Part shown: positions 15,023 to 23,428 of the stretch, piece by piece
Numbering within the stretch: position 1 is the stretch's first letter
How the letters are laid out: each line of letters opens with the position of its first letter
Source: DAITAZ01 sp036824045
GTDB taxonomy: Bacteria; Pseudomonadota; Gammaproteobacteria; Burkholderiales; Rhodocyclaceae
Length of the DNA: 40,958 nucleotides
Direction: 5' to 3'
NCBI GenBank assembly: GCA_036824045.1
Contig: DAITAZ010000033.1
Coordinates: 1 to 40,958, forward strand
Made by a program: the position numbers and the translations under genes
Notes under the pieces: model-generated
What the model saw: only the letters and a program-made list of their open reading frames with translations
What the model was told of the DNA's origin: nothing
The model's database searches: none

Positions 15023-15826
15023 ATGCTCAGCCCCGACATCCACCGCGATCTGGCCCGCCAGTTGCACGCTGCCGAAAAGTCCCGGGAACAGATTCTCGCC
15101 CCTTCGCTCCAGCACCCGGCGATCACCATTGACGATGCCTACGCCGTACAGCGCACCTGGATCGCGCTGAAACTGGCCGAAGGCCGGGTCATCAAGGGCC
15201 ACAAGATCGGCCTGACCTCCCGCGCCATGCAGCAGTCCTCCCAGATCGACGAGCCCGACTACGGCACCCTGCTCGACGACATGTTCTTCCACGACGGATC
15301 CGACATTCCTGGCGGGCGCTTCATCGCCCCGATGGTGGAGGTTGAACTGGCCTTCGTCCTCGCCAAGCGCCTGGAGGGGCCGGACGTGACCCTGCTGGAC
15401 GTGCTCTCCGCCACCGATTACGTGCTCCCGGCCATCGAAATCATCGACGCCCGCTGCCACCGCATCGACCCGGAGACCCGCCGTCCCCGCAAGGTGTTCG
15501 ACACCATCTCCGACAACGCCGCCAACGCCGGCATCGTCCTGGGCGGCCGCCCCATCCGCCCCCTGGACATGGACCTGCGCTGGGTAGCGGCCCTGCTTTA
15601 CCGCAACGGCGTGATCGAGGAAACCGGCGTCGCCGCCGGCGTGCTCAATCACCCGGGCAACGGCATCGCCTGGCTGGCCAAGAAGTTCGCCCCCCACGGC
15701 GTGGCGCTGGAAGCCGGGCAGGTGATCCTGGCCGGCTCCTTCACCCGCCCGGTGGCGGCCCGCCCGGGTGACACTTTCCACGCGGATTACGGCCCCTTGG
15801 GTAACATTACCTGCCGCTTTGCCTGA
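15023..15826 (+). CDS. hpaH: 2-oxo-hept-4-ene-1,7-dioate hydratase
   Basis: This 267-residue hydratase of the MhpD/HpaH family adds water to the decarboxylated dienoate to give 4-hydroxy-2-oxoheptanedioate. Visible family features are DDAYAVQRTWIALKLAEGR (about 35-53), KGHKIGLTSRAMQ, YGTLLDDMFFHDG and the metal-site segment PMVEVELAFVLAKRL near 107-121. Its length matches the E. coli enzyme (267). AAGGAGA precedes the ATG. It lies between hpaF and hpaI with short gaps, all in one transcriptional direction. Confidence 0.93.
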   Translation: MLSPDIHRDLARQLHAAEKSREQILAPSLQHPAITIDDAYAVQRTWIALKLAEGRVIKGHKIGLTSRAMQQSSQIDEPDYGTLLDDMFFHDGSDIPGGRFIAPMVEVELAFVLAKRLEGPDVTLLDVLSATDYVLPAIEIIDARCHRIDPETRRPRKVFDTISDNAANAGIVLGGRPIRPLDMDLRWVAALLYRNGVIEETGVAAGVLNHPGNGIAWLAKKFAPHGVALEAGQVILAGSFTRPVAARPGDTFHADYGPLGNITCRFA

Positions 15827-15839
15827 CGGAGCCCGCACC

Positions 15840-16637
15840 ATGCAGATGCCCCCCAACACCTTCAAACGCGCCCTGCAGGCGCGGGAAACCCAGATCGGCG
15901 TGTTTCTCGGCCTGTGCGATCCCTACTCCGCCGAGATCGTGGCCAGTGCCGGTTTCGACTGGCTGCTGATCGACGGCGAGCACGCCCCCAACACCCCGGC
16001 CAGCGTGCTCCGGCAGTTGCAGGCGGTCGCGCCCTATCCCGTGCGTGCCGTGGTGCGCACGGTGGACCACGACGCCGCCCGCATCAAGCAATACCTGGAC
16101 GTGGGCGTGCACAGCCTGCTGGTGCCCATGGTGGAATCCGCCGACGAAGCCCGGGCCCTGGTGCGGGCCATGCGCTACCCCCCTGCCGGCGTTCGGGGCG
16201 TGGGCACCGCGCTGGCCCGGGCCGCCCGCTGGAACGGCGTGGAGGGTTATTTCAATCAGGCAGACGACGAAATGTGCCTGATCGTGCAAGTGGAATCCCG
16301 CGCCGGGCTGAACGCCCTGGACGCCATCGCCGCAGTGGAGGGCGTGGACGGCATCTTCATCGGACCGGCGGATCTGGCGGCCTCCCTGGGCCATCTGGGC
16401 AACCCGGGCCACCCGGAAGTCAAGGCCGCCATCGAAGACGCCCTGGCCCGCATCCGCCTTGCCGGCAAGGCCGCCGGGGTGTTTTCGGCCGACCCGACCG
16501 CCGCCGCCCGCTACCTGGAATGCGGCGCCTCGTTCATCGCCGTCGGGGTGGACACCCTGCTGCTGCGTAACGCCGCAGTCAAGCTGGCCGCCACGTTCAA
16601 GGATGCGGGTGGGGCCGGGGCCGGCGCTGCCTATTGA
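15840..16637 (+). CDS. hpaI: 4-hydroxy-2-oxoheptanedioate aldolase
   Basis: This 265-residue class II, metal-dependent aldolase cleaves 4-hydroxy-2-oxoheptanedioate to pyruvate and succinic semialdehyde. LLIDGEHAPN (His48), VVRTVDHD (Arg73), QVESR (metal Glu) and IGPADLAASLG (metal Asp) correspond to the HpaI active site. PPAGVRGVGTALARAARWN near 117-135 is characteristic. The ATG at 15840 is 14 bp after the hpaH stop; the same frame is open further upstream within hpaH but without family similarity. One product, succinic semialdehyde, is the substrate of the next gene. Confidence 0.94.
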   Translation: MQMPPNTFKRALQARETQIGVFLGLCDPYSAEIVASAGFDWLLIDGEHAPNTPASVLRQLQAVAPYPVRAVVRTVDHDAARIKQYLDVGVHSLLVPMVESADEARALVRAMRYPPAGVRGVGTALARAARWNGVEGYFNQADDEMCLIVQVESRAGLNALDAIAAVEGVDGIFIGPADLAASLGHLGNPGHPEVKAAIEDALARIRLAGKAAGVFSADPTAAARYLECGASFIAVGVDTLLLRNAAVKLAATFKDAGGAGAGAAY

Positions 16638-16720
16638 GACGCCCCGGCGGCGCCGATGGCGAGCCGCGGGGTAAAGTGAACCGCATTGCAGCACCGCTGA
16701 GCACACATCCGGAGACACCC

Positions 16721-18175
16721 ATGCTGGAACTGAAGAACCCCTCCCTGCTGCGGCAGGCCTGCTACATCGACGGCCAATGGGTCGGGGCCGACAGCGGCGA
16801 AACCTTTTCCGTCACCAACCCGGCCACCGGGGAAGTGATCGCCACCGTCCCCCGCTGCGGCGCGGCAGAAACCGGGCGTGCCATCGCCGCCGCGGAAACC
16901 GCCTTCAAGACCTGGCGCGAGACCACCGCCGCGGAGCGCAGCCGCATCCTGCGCCGCTGGTTCGACCTCCTGATGAGCAACCAGGAGGATCTCGCCCGGC
17001 TGATGACCTGCGAGCAGGGCAAGCCGCTGGCCGAAGCCCGGGGCGAGATCGCCTACGCCGCCGCCTACGTGGAATGGTTTGCCGAGGAAGCCAAGCGGGC
17101 CTATGGCGAGGTGATCCCCTCCCCCTTCAAGGACCGGCAGATCGTGGTCACCCGGGAGCCGGTGGGCGTATGCGCGGCCATCACACCCTGGAACTTCCCC
17201 TCCGCCATGATCACCCGCAAGGTGGCGCCGGCCCTGGCGGCCGGCTGCACCATCATCCTCAAGCCAGCCGAGCAAACCCCCCTGTCTGCCCTCGCCCTGG
17301 CGGAACTGGCCGAACAGGCCGGCGTTCCCCGGGGCGTATTCAGCGTGGTCACCGGCCGGGCCGCAGCCATCGGTGGCGTGATGACCGCCAGCCCCACGGT
17401 GCGCAAGCTCACCTTCACCGGCTCCACCGCCATCGGTCAGCTCCTGATGCAGCAATGCGCCGGCACGGTGAAGAAGCTCTCCCTGGAACTGGGCGGGAAC
17501 GCGCCCTTCATCGTCTTTGACGACGCCGATCTGGACGCCGCCGTGGCCGGGGCCGTGGCCTCCAAATACCGCAACGCGGGGCAGACCTGCGTGTGCTCCA
17601 ACCGCTTTCTGGTGCAGGCCGGCGTGTATGAGCAGTTTGCCGACAAGCTGGCGGCCGCGGTCACCGCCCTCAAGGTGGGCAACGGGCTCGACGACGGGGT
17701 GACCCAGGGCCCCCTCATCGATCCGCCTGCGCTGGCAAAAGTGGAAGAGCTCGTGCAGGACGCGGTGGCCAAGGGAGCACGGGTGGTCTCCGGCGGCCAG
17801 CGTCACGCCCTGGGCGGCACCTGGTACCAGCCCACGGTGCTGGCGGATGTCACCCCCGCCATGGCGGTGGCGAAGGAAGAAATCTTCGGCCCCGTGGCGC
17901 CGCTGTTCCGCTTCGGAACCGAGGCGGAAGCCATCGCCATGGCCAACGACACCGAATACGGTCTGGCGGCCTACTTCTATTCCCGGGATCACGGCCGCGT
18001 CTGGCGCGTTTCCCGGCAACTGGAATACGGCATGGTCGGCATCAACACTGGCCTCATCTCCACCGAAGTGGCACCCTTCGGCGGCGTCAAATTCTCCGGC
18101 GTCGGCCGCGAAGGCTCCAGCCACGGTCTGGGTGAATACATGGAGCTGAAGTATCTGGCGCTGGGCGGGCTGTGA
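16721..18175 (+). CDS. gabD: Succinate-semialdehyde dehydrogenase
   Basis: This 484-residue aldehyde dehydrogenase oxidises succinic semialdehyde to succinate. Catalytic Glu256 is in LELGGNAPF and Cys290 in NAGQTCVCSNR; this CVCSNR context and ITPWNFPSAMITRK (155-168) are typical of GabD. GVGREGSSHGLGEYMELKYL lies at the C terminus. It directly follows hpaI and completes the pathway by feeding succinate into the TCA cycle. A GGAG site precedes the ATG at 16721; upstream codons in frame overlap the hpaI end and are unlikely. It overlaps the next gene by 4 nt (GTGA). Confidence 0.9.
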   Translation: MLELKNPSLLRQACYIDGQWVGADSGETFSVTNPATGEVIATVPRCGAAETGRAIAAAETAFKTWRETTAAERSRILRRWFDLLMSNQEDLARLMTCEQGKPLAEARGEIAYAAAYVEWFAEEAKRAYGEVIPSPFKDRQIVVTREPVGVCAAITPWNFPSAMITRKVAPALAAGCTIILKPAEQTPLSALALAELAEQAGVPRGVFSVVTGRAAAIGGVMTASPTVRKLTFTGSTAIGQLLMQQCAGTVKKLSLELGGNAPFIVFDDADLDAAVAGAVASKYRNAGQTCVCSNRFLVQAGVYEQFADKLAAAVTALKVGNGLDDGVTQGPLIDPPALAKVEELVQDAVAKGARVVSGGQRHALGGTWYQPTVLADVTPAMAVAKEEIFGPVAPLFRFGTEAEAIAMANDTEYGLAAYFYSRDHGRVWRVSRQLEYGMVGINTGLISTEVAPFGGVKFSGVGREGSSHGLGEYMELKYLALGGL

Positions 18176-19389
18176 GCGTTCCCGCCCCGCCCCTCTCCAC
18201 GGCCCGCGAGGGCCGTTTCATTTTGCTCCTGGGCGCCCTGGTGGCCTTCGGGCCGTTGGCGGTGGACCTGTATCTGCCCGCCTTGCCGGCCATCGCCGCC
18301 GGGCTGGCCGCACCGGCCGAGGCGGTGCAACTCTCGGTCACCGTCTTCCTCGCCGGGTTCTCCCTGGGCATGCTGTTCTACGGTCCGCTGTCGGACCGCT
18401 ATGGCCGCCGCCCGGTAATGCTCTGGGGCATCGCCCTGTTTGCCCTGGCCAGCCTGGGCTGCACCCTCGCCAATGATGTCGGGCAACTCATCGCCGCGCG
18501 CTTTCTGCAGGCGCTGGGGGGTGGGGCCGCCTCGGTGCTGGCACGGGCCGTGGTGCGGGACGTCTATACCCCGACCGAGGCGATCCGCAAACTCTCGCTC
18601 ATGGCCATGGTCACCGCCATCGCGCCGCTCGTTGCGCCCCTGGCCGGTTCGGGCCTGCTGGCCGCCTTCGGCTGGCGGGGGACCTTCGCATCGCTGGTGG
18701 CGTGGGGGCTGCTCAGCCTGGTCACCGTCTGGCGGGCGCTGCCCGAAACGTTGCCGGCACACCAGCGGGGGCAACTTTCCCTGGGGCAGGCGTTTGCCGC
18801 CTACGGCCGCCTGCTGCGGGACCCGGCTGCGGGCGGGCTGGTGCTGGCGGGTGGCATGTCCTTCGCGGCCATGTTCGCCTACATCACCGCCAGCCCCCAC
18901 TTCTTCATCGGACTCAACGGCTTCAGCCCCCTCTCTTATGGCCTGCTCTTCGGTGCCAACGCCTTGGGCATCTTCCTGGCCAATTATCTGAACAGCCGGC
19001 TGGTCAAGCGCAAGGGTGCAGCCTTCATGGCGGGGATCGGCAGCACGCTCGGCCTGGCCGGCTCGGTGCTGTTTGCAGCCGCCAGCGGCATCGACCGTGC
19101 GCTGCCCGCGCTGATCGCCGGTCTCTTTCTGGTGGTCAGCATGACCGGTCTGCTGGGTGCCAACTGTGTGGGGCTGCTCATGGCCCGCTTTCCCCGGAAC
19201 GCGGGCGCGGCGGCAGCCACCTTTGGCGCCGGGCAGTTCGGCCTGGGCATGCTGGCCAGCGCCGCCGTGAGTGTGTTGCACGACGGCACTGGCCGCCCCA
19301 TGGGCTGGGTGATGCTGGCCGCCTCGGCGGCCTCGGTGGGCGGGATGCTGCTCTACCGCCGCAGCCACCCACCGCCTGCCGGGGGTTAA
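18172..19389 (+). CDS. MFS transporter, Bcr/CflA drug-efflux family
   Basis: This 405-residue inner-membrane transporter has 12 predicted helices. LGALVAFGPLAVDLYLPALPAI-type residues in helix 1 (about 15-36), FSLGMLFYGPLSDRYGRRPV in loop 2-3, and QALGGGAASVLARAVVRDVY near 112-131 are Bcr/CflA hallmarks. The family exports drugs and some metabolites by proton exchange. The GTG start overlaps the gabD stop, so it is translated from the same transcript. It may export pathway intermediates or the aromatic acid when in excess; this is inference. Its 3' end overlaps the convergent small membrane-protein gene by 4 nt. Confidence 0.88.
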   Translation: MSVPAPPLSTAREGRFILLLGALVAFGPLAVDLYLPALPAIAAGLAAPAEAVQLSVTVFLAGFSLGMLFYGPLSDRYGRRPVMLWGIALFALASLGCTLANDVGQLIAARFLQALGGGAASVLARAVVRDVYTPTEAIRKLSLMAMVTAIAPLVAPLAGSGLLAAFGWRGTFASLVAWGLLSLVTVWRALPETLPAHQRGQLSLGQAFAAYGRLLRDPAAGGLVLAGGMSFAAMFAYITASPHFFIGLNGFSPLSYGLLFGANALGIFLANYLNSRLVKRKGAAFMAGIGSTLGLAGSVLFAAASGIDRALPALIAGLFLVVSMTGLLGANCVGLLMARFPRNAGAAAATFGAGQFGLGMLASAAVSVLHDGTGRPMGWVMLAASAASVGGMLLYRRSHPPPAGG

Positions 19390-19637
19390 GCCTCCCCGGA
19401 CACCGACCTGGCCTCGGGCGCCGGCCGCTCATCGGGGCGGGAGCCCTTGCAGCGGCGGTCCCGGCAGCCACATCCGGCCGGCCTGAGCAGGGCCGCAACC
19501 CCCAGCCCGATCAGCAGCAACGGCCACCACGCGTGCACCAGGTGCCGCAGTTCCTCACGCGGCACGATACCCAGGCTGCCGAGCAGGAAAAATCCGCCCA
19601 AGGCGATGAGCAGGAGGGGAAAAGGCCGCCAGCGCAT
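19386..19637 (-). CDS. Small two-helix membrane protein (LiaI/DUF5668-like)
   Basis: This 83-residue protein has two hydrophobic segments (about residues 8-24 and 38-53) with the pattern PLLLIALGGFFLLGSLGI...WWPLLLIGLGVAALL, as in the LiaI-LiaF-like transmembrane domain. It ends in a short Cys- and Arg-rich cytoplasmic tail. Its function is unknown. Start ATG at 19637 overlaps the stop of the upstream Spy-like gene (TGATG), so the two are coupled. A GTG one codon earlier is also possible. Confidence 0.75.
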   Translation of the reverse strand: MRWRPFPLLLIALGGFFLLGSLGIVPREELRHLVHAWWPLLLIGLGVAALLRPAGCGCRDRRCKGSRPDERPAPEARSVSGEA

Positions 19638-20167
19638 CACAGTTCTCCCCGGCCGGTTGCCGGCGGATAGCTGGGCGCCTCGCTCCCCCAGCCCCTTCCG
19701 CCACCGGGGCCAAAGCGCAAGGCCAGCTGGTCGAAGCGGGCCTGCTGGCCGGCATCCAGCGCGGCGTAGAAGCGCTTGGTGGCTACGGCGACCTTGTCCA
19801 GGGCACCACGGGCTTCATCCAGACCCATCTGCGCGCGCTCCAGCCGTTCGCTGGCCGTCCTGGCCGGGGCTGCATCGCGCAGCCCCTTGACCTTCTGCTG
19901 CATGTGGCCGGCCTGCTCGCTCACTGCGGCGCGGAATTCTCCCCACGCCGGTTCCTGGTCGGCACGCAGTTTCAGCTCATCATGCAGCCGGTTCAGCCGC
20001 GCGTCGGCCTTGGCTTTCATGTCGCCGCCAAAGGGCCCGCGCATGCGGTGGAAGCCGCCGCAGCCACGACCGCTGTCCCCGCCGTCTGCGAGCACGGCGC
20101 CTGCGCCAAAGCCGATCGCTCCCAGCACGCCCATGGCCGCCAACGCGGTTTTCAGTTTCGGGTTCAT
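19637..20167 (-). CDS. Periplasmic Spy/CpxP-like protein (LTXXQ-type)
   Basis: This 176-residue protein has a signal peptide ending near Ala27 (VLADGG), a short Gly/His-rich segment, then a mainly helical, charged domain. The order of features (ARLNRLHDELKLRADQEPAW, then KRFYAALDAGQQARFDQ) fits the Spy/CpxP LTXXQ family of periplasmic chaperones and metal-stress proteins. The first repeat corresponds to L-x-L-x-x-x-Q-E and the second to L-x-x-x-Q-x-x-x-F. It is divergent from an OmpR/EnvZ-type two-component system 222 bp away. This resembles CpxP next to CpxRA, so that pair probably regulates it. GGAGAA precedes the ATG. Confidence 0.8.
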   Translation of the reverse strand: MNPKLKTALAAMGVLGAIGFGAGAVLADGGDSGRGCGGFHRMRGPFGGDMKAKADARLNRLHDELKLRADQEPAWGEFRAAVSEQAGHMQQKVKGLRDAAPARTASERLERAQMGLDEARGALDKVAVATKRFYAALDAGQQARFDQLALRFGPGGGRGWGSEAPSYPPATGRGEL

Positions 20168-20303
20168 CTAGGTTCTCCTGTTTCAGGTTAAGGGGTCGGC
20201 ATCGTTCTTGTGCCGGACCGGTTCCGAACTGACCGGATGGCGCTATTGGAGCAAGCCCGTGTATGCGGGAGATTTCACCTCCCCGCCCTTTTGGCAACAG
20301 CAG

Positions 20304-20326
20304 GTATCTGCCACCGTGGCCGATAC
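20304..20326. promoter_or_regulatory. 23-bp near-perfect palindrome between the Spy-like and response-regulator genes
   Basis: GTATCTGCCAC and GTGGCCGATAC flank a single central C, with one mismatch in 11 pairs. It lies 63 bp before the response-regulator ATG and about 137 bp before the Spy-like start. It is a candidate operator for autoregulation or control of the divergent pair. OmpR-type regulators more often use direct repeats, so another factor is possible. Confidence 0.35.
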
Positions 20327-20389
20327 ACTGGGATACAAAACCTGCGCGATGGCGGGGTATAAAGCGCACAGGCCAACGAGGAACGAGCG

Positions 20390-21148
20390 ATGAACGAAAC
20401 ACCGGACCACATCCTGGTGGTGGACGACGACCGGGAGATCCGCAACCTGCTGGCGGAATATCTGGAAAAGCAGGGCCTGCGCTGCACCGTGGCCGCGGAC
20501 GGCCGCCAGATGCGCGCCGCCCTGGAGCACGCCCGTTTCGACCTGGTGGTGCTGGACCTGATGATGCCCGGCGAGGACGGACTCACCCTGTGCCGCAACC
20601 TGCGCGCCGCCCCGGAAACCGCCAATCTGCCCGTGCTGATGCTCACCGCCCGCGCCGAGGACGTGGACCGCATCCTCGGCCTGGAAATGGGTGCCGACGA
20701 CTACCTCACCAAGCCCTTTGTGCCGCGGGAACTGCTCGCCCGCATCCGCGCCATCCTGCGCCGGGCCCGCGCCCTGCCCCCCAATCTGGCGGAAAATGCC
20801 GCCCCCCGCGCCCGCCATCTGGCCTTCGCCGGCTGGCGGCTGGACACGGCCGCCAGGCACCTGCTGGACGAAGCCGGTGTCGTGGTCTCCCTCTCCGGCG
20901 CGGAATACCGCCTGCTCGCCGTATTCCTCGCCCATCCGCAACGGGTACTCTCCCGCGATCAACTGCTGGAACTCACCCAGGGGCGCGAGGCGGACGCCTT
21001 CGACCGTTCCATCGACCTGCTCGTCAGCCGCCTGCGCAACCGGCTGCGGGACGACGCCCGCGAGCCCCGCATCATCAAGACCCTGCGCGGGGAAGGCTAT
21101 GTGCTCGCCGCCACGGTTTCCGACGTGGCTGCCGAGGCCAAACCGTGA
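20390..21148 (+). CDS. OmpR-family response regulator
   Basis: This 252-residue regulator has a receiver domain (about 7-118) with the acidic pocket DDD at 12-14, phospho-acceptor Asp56 in VVLDLMMPGEDG, and the conserved Lys in TKPF. A C-terminal winged helix (about 150-240) ends with VSRLRNRL and IKTLRGEGYVLA, typical of OmpR/PhoB proteins. It overlaps the histidine-kinase gene by 4 nt (GTGA), so the pair is translationally coupled. The adjacent divergent Spy-like gene suggests envelope-stress sensing, but the signal is unknown. Confidence 0.92.
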   Translation: MNETPDHILVVDDDREIRNLLAEYLEKQGLRCTVAADGRQMRAALEHARFDLVVLDLMMPGEDGLTLCRNLRAAPETANLPVLMLTARAEDVDRILGLEMGADDYLTKPFVPRELLARIRAILRRARALPPNLAENAAPRARHLAFAGWRLDTAARHLLDEAGVVVSLSGAEYRLLAVFLAHPQRVLSRDQLLELTQGREADAFDRSIDLLVSRLRNRLRDDAREPRIIKTLRGEGYVLAATVSDVAAEAKP

Positions 21149-22506
21149 AGCCGCCCGGGCATACGCGGGGCGGCCGTCGCTGCCGCCGCCCCCGCAGCCT
21201 GTTCGCCCGCCTGATGCTGATTTGGCTGGTCGGGCTGGCCATTGTGCTGGGAGTCAGCCTCACGCTGCTGGGCAGCGAGCGCAACCGCAGTGCCCGCCAC
21301 GCCCTGTTCGAGAACATCGCCATGGACGTGGTCACCGTCGTCAGCCTGCTCGACCATTTGCCGCCCGCCGCCCGCGCGGACGAACTGGAACGGCTGCAAC
21401 GGCGGACCTATCACTTCCGCCTCGGCCCCCTTCCCGAAGGCCACACCTTCGGCGAGGACTTGCAGCACCCGGCCTGGAGCCTGCTCCGGCAGAAACTGCC
21501 GGACCGTCCCCTGGAATTGCGCGCCCGGCGCGAAGACACGCACAGCCGCAAGCCCACGCTCTACCTGGGCACGCGGCTCGCAGACGGCACCCCCTTCCTG
21601 GTGGAAGCCTCTCCCCCCGGCCCGCCCACCCCCGCCCCCCGTACCCTGACCGCCATGGCGGCGCTCATCCTGGGCGTGGCACTCCTCACCTGGCACGCGG
21701 TACGCATCGCCACCCGCCCCCTTTCCCGGCTGGCCCAGGCCGCCGAAGCCCTGGGGGAGGATCTCGAGAGCCCGGCCTTGCCGGAAACCGGCCCCGTTGA
21801 AGTGCGGCAAGCCACCGGCGCCTTCAACTGCATGCAGACGCGCATCCGCAATCTCTTCGACGAGCGCACCCGCATCCTCGCCGCCATCACCCATGACCTG
21901 CAAACCCCCATCACCCGCATGCGCCTGCGCGCCGAGCTGATGGACGACGAACGCCTGCGCGACAAGCTCCTGGCGGACCTGGACCACATGCAGACCCTGG
22001 TGCAGGAAGGCCTGGCCTACGCGGGCAGCACCGCCGCCCCCAGGGAGCCAACCGGCAGCATTGATCTGGACGCCTTGGCAGCCAGCCTGGTGGCGGACTA
22101 CGCCGACGGCGGACACCCGGTCAGCCTCAGCGGCCAATGCGGTCACAGCCTGGTCACCCGCCCCGCCACCCTGCGCCGCCTGCTGGGGAACCTGGTGGAC
22201 AACGCCCTGAAGTTCGGCACCCGCGCGGAAGTGCGCCTGAGTTGCCAAGGCCCGCCCACCCTGAGCGTGCTCGATGACGGCCCTGGCATCCCGGAGGCAG
22301 AACTGGAAAAGGTCTTCGAGCCCTTCTACCGCCTGGAGTCCTCCCGTAACCGGGAAACCGGCGGCACCGGCCTCGGCCTGGCCATTGCCCGCCAGCTTGC
22401 CCGCGCGCTCAAGACCGAACTCTCCCTGCACAACCGACCGGAAGGCGGGCTGGAGGCAAGGCTGGTGCTGGGCGGGGCGCCTGCCGGCGAAGGCAGTGTT
22501 CCGTAG
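21145..22506 (+). CDS. EnvZ-type sensor histidine kinase
   Basis: This kinase of about 453 residues has a basic N terminus, a first helix (about 25-45), a periplasmic region of about 115 residues, a second helix (about 165-185) and a HAMP segment (RPLSRLAQAAEALG). The phospho-acceptor His is in AAITHDLQTPITRMRLRAEL. The ATPase domain has NLVDNALKFG (N box), DDGPGIP (G1), FEPFYRL and TGGTGLGLAIAR (G2). The H-box wording is like that of EnvZ. The GTG start overlaps the response-regulator stop. The frame is open further upstream but overlaps the regulator and is not coding. It converges with alkA, leaving 12 nt. Confidence 0.88.
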   Translation: MKPPGHTRGGRRCRRPRSLFARLMLIWLVGLAIVLGVSLTLLGSERNRSARHALFENIAMDVVTVVSLLDHLPPAARADELERLQRRTYHFRLGPLPEGHTFGEDLQHPAWSLLRQKLPDRPLELRARREDTHSRKPTLYLGTRLADGTPFLVEASPPGPPTPAPRTLTAMAALILGVALLTWHAVRIATRPLSRLAQAAEALGEDLESPALPETGPVEVRQATGAFNCMQTRIRNLFDERTRILAAITHDLQTPITRMRLRAELMDDERLRDKLLADLDHMQTLVQEGLAYAGSTAAPREPTGSIDLDALAASLVADYADGGHPVSLSGQCGHSLVTRPATLRRLLGNLVDNALKFGTRAEVRLSCQGPPTLSVLDDGPGIPEAELEKVFEPFYRLESSRNRETGGTGLGLAIARQLARALKTELSLHNRPEGGLEARLVLGGAPAGEGSVP

Positions 22507-22518
22507 CCCCCGCGCGGC

Positions 22519-23394
22519 TCACCCCAGGGCGGCCCACAAATGCGCGGCAACGAGGGAACGCCACGGTGACCATTGCGCCAGCCAGCGTTCTGCCTCGCCC
22601 TGGGTGGGCTTGCGCGCCAGCCCCAGCAGACGTTGCAGGGCGTTGCGGACGGCCACGTCGCCATGCAGGGAGCAGTCAGCACAGCCAAAGCCCCGCAGCA
22701 GGGTGTAGTTCACGGTCCACGGCCCGATGCCCGGGATTTCCAGCAAGGCGGAGGAGATCTCCGCCGGGTCGGCTCCCGCGGCCAGCCAGCGTTCCAGGGG
22801 GAGTTCTCCTGTCACCACGCGCTGGCTCACCAGAGCCAGCGCCCGCGCCTTGCTTTTCGAGTACCCCAGCGCGCCCAACTGCTCCGGCGTAAGGCTCGCG
22901 ACCTCCGCCGCCGCTGGATGACAGCGCAGGCCATCCCCCGCTTCGCCGCCCGCATGCTCGATGAGCCGGCGCCGCAGGGTAATGGCCACTGCCAGATTGA
23001 TCTGCTGGCCGGTGATCGCCCAGCTCAGCGCCTCGAACGGCGTGGCCGCCATGGGAATCACAAGCCCGCGCTGTCGCAGGACCAGTTCCCCCAAGGGGCT
23101 TTGCCCGGCCACGCCGGCCTCAAAGCCGGCCACATCCCAGTCCAGGCCGAGCAGGCGGCGAACGAGGCCTCGGGCGGCGGCAAACGAAAGATGTGCGCTG
23201 ACTTGGCAATCGGCCCGGGTCTGGCTCAGCTCGATGCTCACCACACAGGGCCCCCGGTCCGTTGCAACCGCCTTGGTCAGCGCTTGCCCGCTCACCCGCT
23301 CCGCCCGCGCCTGACGATCCCGGCCATGGAAGGCCAGCACGGCGCCGACGGGGTAGGCCGCTGGCAGCGGGAGCGCAAACGTGTGCGGGGTCAT
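22519..23394 (-). CDS. alkA: DNA-3-methyladenine glycosylase II (AlkA family)
   Basis: This 291-residue base-excision repair glycosylase of the HhH-GPD superfamily removes alkylated bases. The N-terminal AlkA_N-like beta domain (about 1-110) is followed by ALSWAITGQQINLAVAITLRRRLIE (122-146). The helix-hairpin-helix LLEIPGIGPWTVNYTLLRG (217-235) leads to catalytic Asp246 in SLHGDVAVRNAL. It is shorter than Ada-AlkA fusions and has no methyltransferase domain. It is on the same strand as the upstream binding-protein gene, 34 bp after its stop, so they may share a transcript although their functions are unrelated. Confidence 0.85.
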   Translation of the reverse strand: MTPHTFALPLPAAYPVGAVLAFHGRDRQARAERVSGQALTKAVATDRGPCVVSIELSQTRADCQVSAHLSFAAARGLVRRLLGLDWDVAGFEAGVAGQSPLGELVLRQRGLVIPMAATPFEALSWAITGQQINLAVAITLRRRLIEHAGGEAGDGLRCHPAAAEVASLTPEQLGALGYSKSKARALALVSQRVVTGELPLERWLAAGADPAEISSALLEIPGIGPWTVNYTLLRGFGCADCSLHGDVAVRNALQRLLGLARKPTQGEAERWLAQWSPWRSLVAAHLWAALG

Positions 23395-23428
23395 GTGCCC
23401 GGCGCGCCGGGCGCAGCGCGGAATGCCG

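Noticed and set aside
23395..23428. Functional link between alkA and the binding-protein gene
   Set aside because: The short 34-bp spacing suggests possible co-transcription, but there is no biochemical connection to support a shared role.
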